Shown: piece after piece, positions 35,911-43,501 of the stretch | Layout: each line of letters opens with the position of its first letter | Position numbering within the stretch: the first letter of the stretch is position 1 | NCBI GenBank assembly: GCA_910578885.1 | Contig: CAJTSH010000019.1 | Span: forward strand, 1 to 64,000 | Direction: 5' to 3' | Source: an uncultured Lachnospiraceae bacterium | GTDB taxonomy: Bacteria > Bacillota > Clostridia > Lachnospirales > Lachnospiraceae | DNA length: 64,000 nt | Position numbers and translations under genes: made by a program | Notes under the pieces: generated by a model | Told to the model about the DNA's origin: nothing | What the model saw: only the letters and a program-made list of their open reading frames with translations | Database searches by the model: none

Positions 35911-36360
35911 CTATTCTTCCTCTTTCTCATGATATGTATAGCTGACCAGCTCATCCACCACTTTATTCTCTTCATGCACCAGTTCCTGCTGAAATTCCTC
36001 AAACGCATGTTCTCGCAGCTTCTCATGAGTCTTGCGTTCTATCATTACTGCATTCAACCGCATTCTCGCAGCCTCCAGATTCTTTTCCGCAACCTGAACC
36101 GCCAGCATCTGCTGACGCATCATTGATTTTATTGTATCAATGGCCCGTTTATTCTCGCGGATATCCACCACACGGATACTTCCGCTGACAAGCTCCTTCG
36201 CCCTCTTCTCATAACCTGCCTTGCGCACCAGAATCTCCTGCAGCTTCTGCTGCTCCTCTGCAAGCCTTGCACTCGCCTGCCCATAAGCGATTTTCGCCTG
36301 ATCCTCCAGCTTGAGCTTTATATTCAGTATATTCTGCATCCTATAGACAAACTTTGCCAT
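35911..36360 (-). CDS. fliJ: flagellar export chaperone FliJ
   Basis: A 149-residue, nearly all-helical coiled-coil protein with the family start FVYRMQNILNIKLKLEDQAK. FliJ sits in the FliI ring and couples it to FlhA. It follows fliI by 44 bases and precedes the MotE-like gene by 14. Confidence 0.9.
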   Translation of the reverse strand: MAKFVYRMQNILNIKLKLEDQAKIAYGQASARLAEEQQKLQEILVRKAGYEKRAKELVSGSIRVVDIRENKRAIDTIKSMMRQQMLAVQVAEKNLEAARMRLNAVMIERKTHEKLREHAFEEFQQELVHEENKVVDELVSYTYHEKEEE

Positions 36361-36404
36361 ATTTACTCACCCTGTCTTTTCACTTCTATAAAAAATCCAG
36401 TCTG

Positions 36405-37730
36405 TCAAATATCTTCAAACAGCTCATAGAACCGCACCAGCATTTCCTCAAATGTAAACTTCTCATGCGTTCCCTGACGTAAAAATGCATTCACTGCATC
36501 AATCTTGGAAATAGCATAATCAATCTCTCTATTGGAACCGTTCTTATATGCGCCAATATTGATCAAGTCTTCCGCCTCCTGATATGTCGCAAGCACATTC
36601 TTAAGCCTCCCGGCGGCGGTCTTGTGTTTATCATCTGCCACAGCGCTCATAACACGGGAAATGCTCTGCAGAACGTCAATTGCCGGATAATGATTCTTAT
36701 GTCCCAGCTTTCTGGATAACATAATATGTCCGTCCAGAATACCACGCGCCGTATCAGAAATCGGTTCATTGAAATCATCACCGTCTACCAAGACTGCATA
36801 AAGTCCGGTAATAGAGCCTTTATCCGAATTTCCTGCACGCTCCAAAAGCCTCGGCATCTCCGAATATACACTCGGAGGATAACCTCTGGTTACCGGCGGC
36901 TCCCCTGATGCAAGACCAATTTCCCTCTGCGCCATAGAAAAACGGGTCAGATTATCCATCATCAGCAGAACATCCTTCCCTTGGTCACGAAAGTATTCCG
37001 CAACTGCGGTTGCAGTCTTTGCCGCCTTATTACGGATTAATGCCGGCTTATCGGAAGTCGCCACCACGACCACAGAGCGGCGCATTCCCTCTTCACCTAA
37101 ATCCCGTTCAATAAATTCCCGTACCTCTCTGCCTCGCTCTCCAATCAGAGCAATCACATTGATATCCGCTTTCGTGTTTCTGGCAAACATACCCATCAAT
37201 GTACTTTTTCCGACACCGGAACCGGCAAATATTCCGATACGCTGTCCCTTGCCAATCGTAATCAGACCATCTACCGCCTTTACGCCAAGCGGCAGAACCT
37301 CATCAATTATCTTTCTCGCCATCGGATCCGGCGGCATTGCCTCTACCGGATACTCCTTATCCAGATTAAGCTCTGCTCCGTCCGTCGGTCTTCCAATCCC
37401 GTCCAGTGTGTGCCCCAAGAGTTCGTCACCTACCAAAACAGATAATGGATGTCCCGTATTCTCTACGATACATCCAACTCCGATTCCTTCTACGCTGTCA
37501 AAAGGCATTAAAAGCAACCGTTTATCGCGGAATCCTACCACCTCAGCCATAACGTATTCATTTCTTGTCCGATCGATGATAATCCTGCACAAATCATTTA
37601 ATTTTGCATCCGGTCCAACGGACTCTATGGTAAGTCCCACGACTTTTTCCACTTTTCCGAGCTTTGTATAATAATTACGATCTGCTAATTGTAAATATTT
37701 GTCAAAATTATATGTCACTTCTGCCTCCAT
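36405..37730 (-). CDS. fliI: flagellum-specific ATPase FliI
   Basis: A 441-residue F1-type ATPase of the export apparatus. Walker A is GIFAGSGVGKSTLMGMFAR, Walker B region DVLLMMDNLTRFSMAQRE, and GYPPSVYSEMPRLLERAG is diagnostic. The preferred start is ATG 37730 (MEAEVTYNF); the frame could begin at TTG 37748, but neither start has a strong ribosome binding site, so translational coupling with fliH 35 bases upstream is possible. Confidence 0.95.
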   Translation of the reverse strand: MEAEVTYNFDKYLQLADRNYYTKLGKVEKVVGLTIESVGPDAKLNDLCRIIIDRTRNEYVMAEVVGFRDKRLLLMPFDSVEGIGVGCIVENTGHPLSVLVGDELLGHTLDGIGRPTDGAELNLDKEYPVEAMPPDPMARKIIDEVLPLGVKAVDGLITIGKGQRIGIFAGSGVGKSTLMGMFARNTKADINVIALIGERGREVREFIERDLGEEGMRRSVVVVATSDKPALIRNKAAKTATAVAEYFRDQGKDVLLMMDNLTRFSMAQREIGLASGEPPVTRGYPPSVYSEMPRLLERAGNSDKGSITGLYAVLVDGDDFNEPISDTARGILDGHIMLSRKLGHKNHYPAIDVLQSISRVMSAVADDKHKTAAGRLKNVLATYQEAEDLINIGAYKNGSNREIDYAISKIDAVNAFLRQGTHEKFTFEEMLVRFYELFEDI

Positions 37731-37764
37731 ATTCCGCAAGGCGTGCAAATCCTGTCAAAATGAC

Positions 37765-38559
37765 TTATGTACCCAGAGAGCGCAGCGCCTTAATCAGATT
37801 CTCTAACTGAACGCCCAGACTGCAGTCAAAAACCCCTACGTCCGTCTCTATCATGCACTTATCCTCTGCAATCACAGGATCCGCAATCACTTCAATTGTT
37901 ATATCATTTCCAATACGTTCTACAATCTCTTCTTTATGGTTATTCACAAACCGATAATTCTCCTGTCCGACACGTATCTGAAAATTCTTACATCCTTCGA
38001 TTCCATTGATGGCATTTGTCAAAAGGTATAATAATATTTCTTTTTTGTCCCCAAATTGAATATGGAACACCTTCTCCACGACCTGAAGAATCGCATCCAG
38101 CAACTGCGGCTCCATATTCTTCAGGCGCTCCTCGTAATCCCGGTTAAGTTCCTGCTTTGTTTCTTCCAATTCTGCCAGCTTCAGTGCCAGTTCCTGTTCC
38201 GCTCTGGCGGTACTCTCTTCGTAGCCCTTCTGCCAGCCTTCATTCCTTGCAGCTTCCCGGACTTCTTCTGCCTGATTTCTGCTCTCCTGACAGATTGCTT
38301 CTGCCTGAGCCTTAGCCTCCGCAAGAATTTCTTCCGCCTCCGCTTTTGCTTCCGCCACATAATCTATCTCCGGAACTACTTCTACTTCCTCTGCAAACAG
38401 ACCCGGTGAAAACCCATCCGGATCCGTCCCTCCCCTTTGGGGGAATTCAGAAGTCAACTGCAGCTCCTGAAGCTTCTTCGCAATGATTTCATTTGAATCA
38501 ATAACTCTGATTCCCCTCTCTTCACGAATGCCAAAGGACTGCTTATATAAATTAGACAA
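37765..38559 (-). CDS. fliH: flagellar assembly protein FliH
   Basis: A 264-residue FliH, regulator of FliI. The centre is a long Ala/Glu-rich helix (about 75-160, KAEAEEILAEAKAQAEA) and the C-terminal domain includes FHIQFGDKKEILLYLLTNAI and CMIETDVGVFDCSLGVQLENL. The open frame extends to 38604 inside fliG, but GGAGGTGAC upstream of TTG 38559 (MSNLYKQS) fits better, with an 8-base overlap with the fliG stop. Confidence 0.85.
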   Translation of the reverse strand: MSNLYKQSFGIREERGIRVIDSNEIIAKKLQELQLTSEFPQRGGTDPDGFSPGLFAEEVEVVPEIDYVAEAKAEAEEILAEAKAQAEAICQESRNQAEEVREAARNEGWQKGYEESTARAEQELALKLAELEETKQELNRDYEERLKNMEPQLLDAILQVVEKVFHIQFGDKKEILLYLLTNAINGIEGCKNFQIRVGQENYRFVNNHKEEIVERIGNDITIEVIADPVIAEDKCMIETDVGVFDCSLGVQLENLIKALRSLGT

Positions 38560-39559
38560 CGATCTCGTCACCTCCGCCTCGTGAAATAACAATCTCTGCC
38601 GCATCCTCTAACTTACGGATTACACCAACGATCTTCTGTTGCGCTTCCTCTACATCCTTCATTCGTACAGGTCCCATATATTCCATATCTTCCTTAATCA
38701 TCGCAGCCAGACGTTTAGATAAATTCTTAAAGATGACATTCTGCACTTCTTCGTTTGCACCCTTTAATGCAATGCCCAAATCATTGTTATCCACATCCCT
38801 AAGCACACGCTGGATTGCCCTATCGTCAAGCAGCAGAATATCTTCGAATACAAACATCTTCTTGCGGATTTCGTCTGCAAGTTCCGGCTCTTCGATTTCC
38901 AATGATTCCATAATATGCTTCTCTGTTCCACGGTCTACTGTATTGAGGATTTCTACAATGGCATCTACGCCGCCCACAATCGTGTAATCCTGGTTGAGCA
39001 GTGAGGACAATTTACGTTCCAATACCCGTTCCACCTCCTTGATTACATCCGGCGAAGTCCGGTCCATAGTTGCAATACGTTTTGCTACATCTGCCTGTTT
39101 TTCCGGCGTCAAAGCGCCGAGAATCATCGCCGCCTGCCCTGCAGACAAATAGGATAAAATCATAGCGATAGTCTGCGGATGTTCATCCTGTATAAAGTTC
39201 AACACCTGACTTGGATCTGTTTTTCGAACAAATTCAAAAGGCCGTACCTGCAAGGATGCAGTCAGTTTTGTAATAACTTCCTGTGCCTTTTCCGGTCCCA
39301 ACGCCTTGTCCAACAGTTCCTTGGCATAACCAATACCACCCTCTGCAATATACTGCTGTGCCAGACAAACCTGATAGAATTCGTCTAACACCTCATCCTT
39401 CGTCTTTGGTGACACGCTTCTGGTATTGGCAATTTCAAGTGTCAGCTCTTCTATTTCATCTTCTTTTAAATGTTTAAATATATTGGCGGATTTCTCCGGT
39501 CCAAGTGCAATCAGCAGAATCGCTGCCTTTTGAATACCTGTATACTCTTCTGTGCCCAT
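38552..39559 (-). CDS. fliG: flagellar motor switch protein FliG
   Basis: A 335-residue FliG, the rotor protein that meets MotA. The N-terminal GIQKAAILLIALGPEKSANIF, middle EHPQTIAMILSYL and C-terminal MFVFEDILLLDDRAIQRVLRDVD with charged torque residues are all present. The ATG at 39559 gives the standard N-terminus; a GTG at 39574 would overlap the fliF stop. It begins 5 bases after fliF. Confidence 0.96.
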   Translation of the reverse strand: MGTEEYTGIQKAAILLIALGPEKSANIFKHLKEDEIEELTLEIANTRSVSPKTKDEVLDEFYQVCLAQQYIAEGGIGYAKELLDKALGPEKAQEVITKLTASLQVRPFEFVRKTDPSQVLNFIQDEHPQTIAMILSYLSAGQAAMILGALTPEKQADVAKRIATMDRTSPDVIKEVERVLERKLSSLLNQDYTIVGGVDAIVEILNTVDRGTEKHIMESLEIEEPELADEIRKKMFVFEDILLLDDRAIQRVLRDVDNNDLGIALKGANEEVQNVIFKNLSKRLAAMIKEDMEYMGPVRMKDVEEAQQKIVGVIRKLEDAAEIVISRGGGDEIVV

Positions 39560-39564
39560 AAGCC

Positions 39565-41172
39565 CTAATTCCACTCCTCATTCAGCCAGTTACGTAAAAG
39601 CAGTGCAACTGCTTCTGGATTCTCATCCACAAATTTTTCTATCAGAAGTCTTGTTTCCGACTTCTCATTATAACCTATATCTTCCAATTCATTCTGCTCC
39701 GCTTCCTTCGTAGTCTCAAGCAGCGCCTCTACAGACAGCTCCGGCTCCAGCTCCGGCTCTGTTTCTTTTCTGGTACTTCTAAGCACCACATATCCAAGCA
39801 ATGCAAAAATCAGCACAGCAAGTGCAATCTGCATATAATCCGTCCAGGAACGTCCGCTCTCTGCCGTCGGAATGAAATCCGGAACATCATAAGTCACAAT
39901 ACTGATATTGTCCGCAGATATTCCCGTGGCATTGGCAACCATATCATACAATTCCTGATCTGCGGTCGTCTTCACCCATTGGTCATTCTGCGCCCGGAAT
40001 TCCTCAAAAGTCATATCATCCAATGTACCGTTTGCCCTCAGCGCATCCTCGCTATAGGTAACATAATTCGTCGCAACTACAGTAATAGACGATTCTTCCG
40101 GAATCATGCCGCCGATTCCGCCTTTTTTCTCCGTAACCTTCTCGCTCAGCGCACGGTTAATCGACTGATCCGTCACTTCCTGACTCGTTATGGTTCCATC
40201 CGGCATTACATAAGTAGGCGTATCATCATTTGAACCCGTCCCCGGTTCGCCGGAAACACCGCCCTGAGAGGTCGATTCAAATGTGCTTTCGCTGGTTATA
40301 TAACCTTCTTCCCGACCTTCCGGTATATAATAATTGTGATCTACCTCATTTACCTGATCGAAATCCACCTTCAGATTCAGACCGACTTCTACACTGTTGT
40401 AAACACCGGAACCCATTAAAACATCCTTGACTTCAGATTTCACCTTACTCTCCAGTTTTGTCTGATAGGCAAGCTGGGTGCTTGTAAGTCCCGCCTCAGT
40501 AGAAGAATTCACGCCGGAAAACAGTACGTTTCCCTTAGTATCAATAATATGTATGCTGCTCGTATCGTCATTCCCAACAGAGGTTGCCAGATACTGCGCA
40601 ATTCCCGCTGCCTGCTCTTCCGTCATCGTACCGCTCAAATTCAGCTTCACGGCAACATAAGTATCCTTCTCCTGCGAAATGATTGTGCCATCATTCGCTG
40701 GAACATCCAAGCTGACAGACGCCTCTTCCACATTATCCAATGTTTCAAGATAGTATGCGTAACGCTCTTCTTTATACTGTTTATATTTTTTCTCTTTGTC
40801 CGCCTCCGTCGTGCCCATTCCACCGGAAACCACATCATCAATACTTGGTTCCAGCGCCGGTATCGAATTCGCCCCCAAGAGCATTTTCGCTCTCGCCTCG
40901 TCTTTTACATTGATGGTAAATGTCAAACCATCACGCGAAACCGTTGACGATATGTTTTCTCCTGTCAACAAACTCTGCACTTCCGACGCCTGCGCCGTAT
41001 CCGCACAGGTAATCAACGTAGTGGTTTCGGGTCTTGACATGACGACCGCAAGAATGATCAGCGCAATCAATACAACTGCCGTCAGACTGACCATCAGCAT
41101 CTTTTGCTTTGACGTAAACTTCTTCCACCACGCTAAGATTTTATCTAGTATTTCCCTCATCTTCTCTGGCAT
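39565..41172 (-). CDS. fliF: flagellar MS-ring protein FliF
   Basis: A 535-residue MS-ring protein. Two membrane segments (about 25-45 and 440-460) flank a large extracytoplasmic part with YccJ/FliF motifs (YKQYKEERYAYYLETLDNVEEASVSLDVP, VGLNLKVDFDQVNEVDH). The C-terminal FliG-binding tail ends in ENPEAVALLLRNWLNEEWN. ATG 41172 is used; a second ATG at 41160 is an alternative. Confidence 0.95.
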   Translation of the reverse strand: MPEKMREILDKILAWWKKFTSKQKMLMVSLTAVVLIALIILAVVMSRPETTTLITCADTAQASEVQSLLTGENISSTVSRDGLTFTINVKDEARAKMLLGANSIPALEPSIDDVVSGGMGTTEADKEKKYKQYKEERYAYYLETLDNVEEASVSLDVPANDGTIISQEKDTYVAVKLNLSGTMTEEQAAGIAQYLATSVGNDDTSSIHIIDTKGNVLFSGVNSSTEAGLTSTQLAYQTKLESKVKSEVKDVLMGSGVYNSVEVGLNLKVDFDQVNEVDHNYYIPEGREEGYITSESTFESTSQGGVSGEPGTGSNDDTPTYVMPDGTITSQEVTDQSINRALSEKVTEKKGGIGGMIPEESSITVVATNYVTYSEDALRANGTLDDMTFEEFRAQNDQWVKTTADQELYDMVANATGISADNISIVTYDVPDFIPTAESGRSWTDYMQIALAVLIFALLGYVVLRSTRKETEPELEPELSVEALLETTKEAEQNELEDIGYNEKSETRLLIEKFVDENPEAVALLLRNWLNEEWN

Positions 41173-41188
41173 CTTCTACACCACTCCA

Positions 41189-41500
41189 TTAAATCTGCAT
41201 ATTCATAATTTCCCGGTATGCTTCTACTACTTTATCTCTTACTGCCACCGTAAATTGAAGTGCTATATTTGCTTTTTCCTGCGCTACCAACAGTTCATGC
41301 GTACTGGTGGATTTGCCCAAAGCAAACTGTATCTCGGCAGATTCCGCCGCATTCTGATAATCGTTCGTTTCTGTCACCATATTCATGGCCTGTGTGAATA
41401 TAGCATCAAATCCGTTGTCCTTCCCCGTTGTTGTATTATTATTTTTTACTGCCGCCTCAATCGCACTTGATGAGACGTTAGTCAAAGCTGATATGTCCAT
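41189..41500 (-). CDS. fliE: flagellar hook-basal body protein FliE
   Basis: A 103-residue FliE, the adaptor between MS ring and rod. The C-terminal half, ALGKSTSTHELLVAQEKANIALQFTVAVRDKVVEAYREIMNMQI, is the conserved family region. It lies 16 bases before fliF and 28 bases after flgC. Confidence 0.94.
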   Translation of the reverse strand: MDISALTNVSSSAIEAAVKNNNTTTGKDNGFDAIFTQAMNMVTETNDYQNAAESAEIQFALGKSTSTHELLVAQEKANIALQFTVAVRDKVVEAYREIMNMQI

Positions 41501-41528
41501 CCTTAGTTCCTTTCATCATGCGTGTTTA

Positions 41529-41972
41529 TTATGATTTACCGATCTGAAGTCCCGCCTGTGCCATTGCCTTGGTTGCGTCGAACGCTGTTACGTTCGCCTC
41601 ATATGCACGGCTTGCATCAATCAGATTTGTCATCTCAGTTACAATGTTGACATTCGGATACGAAACGTAACCGTTCTCGTCCGCATCAGGATTCGCCGGA
41701 TCATACTCCATAATAAAGTCGCTCTCATAATCTTCCGTCACGCTTGATACTCTCACGCCGTTGCCAATAGCCGCCTCTCTGGTTCCTTGCAGCACTTTGC
41801 TAAAAGATGTAGTCGGACGCGTTTCAAATGTCACAATCTTTCTGCGGTACGGCGTTCCGTCCGCCTTGCTGGTCGTATTTACATTCGCCACATTCTCCGC
41901 AATCACATCGGTCCGAAACCGCTCGGCCGTCATTCCGGAGGCGCTGATATTAAAAGCCTGAAATAATCCCAT
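41529..41972 (-). CDS. flgC: flagellar basal-body rod protein FlgC
   Basis: A 147-residue proximal rod protein. The N-terminal AFNISASGMTAERFRTDVIAENVANVNTTSKADGTPYRRK and the C-terminal NIVTEMTNLIDASRAYEANVTAFDATKAM are the conserved rod/hook motifs. It follows flgB by 49 bases. Confidence 0.96.
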   Translation of the reverse strand: MGLFQAFNISASGMTAERFRTDVIAENVANVNTTSKADGTPYRRKIVTFETRPTTSFSKVLQGTREAAIGNGVRVSSVTEDYESDFIMEYDPANPDADENGYVSYPNVNIVTEMTNLIDASRAYEANVTAFDATKAMAQAGLQIGKS

Positions 41973-42021
41973 AGAAATTCCTCCTTATCCGCTTATTTTA
42001 CTTTCTATCACTATCATCACA

Positions 42022-42411
42022 CTAATTCATAACAGACTTAAGCCTTGAAATCTCTTGAGAAATGCTGTCTGTCAATCCCATATACCGAAGCTGCTCGGAA
42101 GCAAGTTCCACTTCTTCATTGTCGATATCCACGTTGTTCCCATCCAAACGATAAGAAAAATTCGAATGGTCTGTATATGTATCTGCCACCAAATGATTCA
42201 TGTGCAGATCCGCAACCTTTGCGTCCAATGTAATATACTTCGACCGACCAAGCTCACGATCCAGGACACTTTCAAAATCTACATCCTGACGCTTATAATT
42301 TGGTGTATCTACATTCGCAATATTATTTGTAAGAACATTTTCCCTTTTCCAACTGGCATCCGCCGTTTTACTTAACACATTAATATAATCATATGCATTT
42401 GAACCAATCAT
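42022..42411 (-). CDS. flgB: flagellar basal-body rod protein FlgB
   Basis: A 129-residue rod protein and first gene of the fla/che cluster. The motif LTNNIANVDTPNYKRQDVDFE is diagnostic. ATG 42411 is preceded by AAGGAGCG; a longer frame to 42477 runs into the promoter. The adjacent upstream gene is codY, as in B. subtilis. Confidence 0.95.
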   Translation of the reverse strand: MIGSNAYDYINVLSKTADASWKRENVLTNNIANVDTPNYKRQDVDFESVLDRELGRSKYITLDAKVADLHMNHLVADTYTDHSNFSYRLDGNNVDIDNEEVELASEQLRYMGLTDSISQEISRLKSVMN

Positions 42412-42451
42412 AGACGCTCCTTTCCTTCTCACAGTTACTGCATCATATTTT

Positions 42452-42479
42452 ATTATAAAGATTCTTTCAGAAAACACAA
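42452..42479 (-). promoter_or_regulatory. promoter of the fla/che cluster with CodY-box-like element
   Basis: TTGTGT at 42479-42474 and TATAAT at 42457-42452 on the minus strand, spaced 16 bases. The element at 42476-42462 (TGTTTTCTGAAAGAA) matches 10 of 15 positions of the CodY consensus AATTTTCWGAAAATT, with a perfect TTTTCTGAAA core lying between -35 and -10. CodY repression of the fla/che promoter is established in B. subtilis; here it is inference. Confidence 0.6.
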
Positions 42480-42585
42480 GTTTTTTTTATATTTTTTTAC
42501 TCCATATTGTGTTTGGGCTGCAAAAATAATACTACATATCCAATCATTCCCACTGGAAAATACTGTTATCCACCCTCAAAAATGC

Positions 42586-42618
42586 AAAAAGGACCTACAA
42601 CCACTTGTAAATCCTTTT
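42586..42618 (-). terminator. intrinsic terminator of codY
   Basis: On the minus strand AAAAGGATTTACAA (42618-42605) pairs with TTGTAGGTCCTTTT (42600-42587) across a 4-base loop with two G-T pairs, and is followed by T residues. It separates codY from flgB. Confidence 0.8.
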
Positions 42619-42625
42619 ACATAAG

Positions 42626-43399
42626 CTACATTTGTTTCTTCATTTTATTCAATTCATCAAAAACCACATCATTGACAACCTTGATATATGTCCCCTTCAT
42701 ACCGGATGAACGGGATTCAATGACGCCGGCGCTCTCGAACTTTCTCAGGGCATTTACAATGACTGAGCGGGTAATTCCCACACGGTCCGCAATCTTACTT
42801 GCCACAAGTATCCCCTCCGTCCCATCCAATTCGTCAAAGATGTGGGTGATTGCTTCCAGCTCTGAAAACGAAAGTGTGCTGATCGCAGAACGCACAATCT
42901 GTACTTTTCTTGTCTCTTCCGCATTCTCCTCATTCATGGAACGCATCATTTCAAGTCCTACGACTGTAGTTCCATACTCACAGAGTATAATGTCGTCGAT
43001 ATCATACGTTTTATCAAACCGATACACGAACAAAGTGCCAAGACGCTCTCCAGCAATATCTATCGGTGTTATGATTGCATTACATTTCTTGATGTCTTCT
43101 ACAAATCCCAATGTCTCCAGATTTACATTCTCCTTAGTTGATAAAATTCCAAGCAGACGTTCATTCAGCAATGGATCAATAAAACCTCCAACCTCATCCA
43201 CAATCAGCTCATGAATTTCATCCACGCCCTGATATTGTGCGGTTCCAAGCACCTTCCCCTTCTTGCTGATCACAAGAATATTGGAATCTAAAATCTCCGC
43301 TAAAACCTCACAGATGTCATTGAATACCACCTTTGAAGAATTATTGTTATGCAAAAACTTGTTTATTTTTCTTGTCTTATCCAATAGCTGTACACTCAT
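42626..43399 (-). CDS. codY: GTP- and branched-chain amino acid-sensing repressor CodY
   Basis: A 257-residue CodY, global regulator of nutrient-limited growth. The N-terminal GAF domain (about 1-155) includes KVVFNDICEVLAEILDSNI; the C-terminal winged helix-turn-helix contains VASKIADRVGITRSVIVNALRKFESAGVIESRSSGMKGTYIKV, which is nearly invariant in the family. The gene lies between topA and flgB as in Bacillus, has its own promoter and ends in a terminator. Confidence 0.97.
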   Translation of the reverse strand: MSVQLLDKTRKINKFLHNNNSSKVVFNDICEVLAEILDSNILVISKKGKVLGTAQYQGVDEIHELIVDEVGGFIDPLLNERLLGILSTKENVNLETLGFVEDIKKCNAIITPIDIAGERLGTLFVYRFDKTYDIDDIILCEYGTTVVGLEMMRSMNEENAEETRKVQIVRSAISTLSFSELEAITHIFDELDGTEGILVASKIADRVGITRSVIVNALRKFESAGVIESRSSGMKGTYIKVVNDVVFDELNKMKKQM

Positions 43400-43447
43400 G
43401 ACGCCCCTCCCGGACTATCTGTCTTTCGACTTGTTGATTGCTTTCTA

Positions 43448-43476
43448 ATTTTAGCATGTTTATTCTGATAATTCAA
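43448..43476 (-). promoter_or_regulatory. promoter of codY
   Basis: TTGAAT at 43476-43471 and an extended -10 (TGC-TAAAAT, hexamer 43453-43448) on the minus strand, spaced 17 bases. It lies about 50 bases before codY. Confidence 0.7.
43459..43473 (-). promoter_or_regulatory. CodY-box-like site in the codY promoter
   Basis: AATTATCAGAATAAA on the minus strand matches 11 of 15 positions of the CodY consensus AATTTTCWGAAAATT and overlaps the -35 to -10 spacer. Autorepression is known for CodY in Lactococcus; it is inferred here. Confidence 0.45.
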
Positions 43477-43501
43477 GAATGCTTTTGTAAATTTCATAAT
43501 T

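Noticed and set aside
42507..43214. 235-residue plus-strand frame
   Set aside because: Antisense shadow of codY, which is certain by homology.
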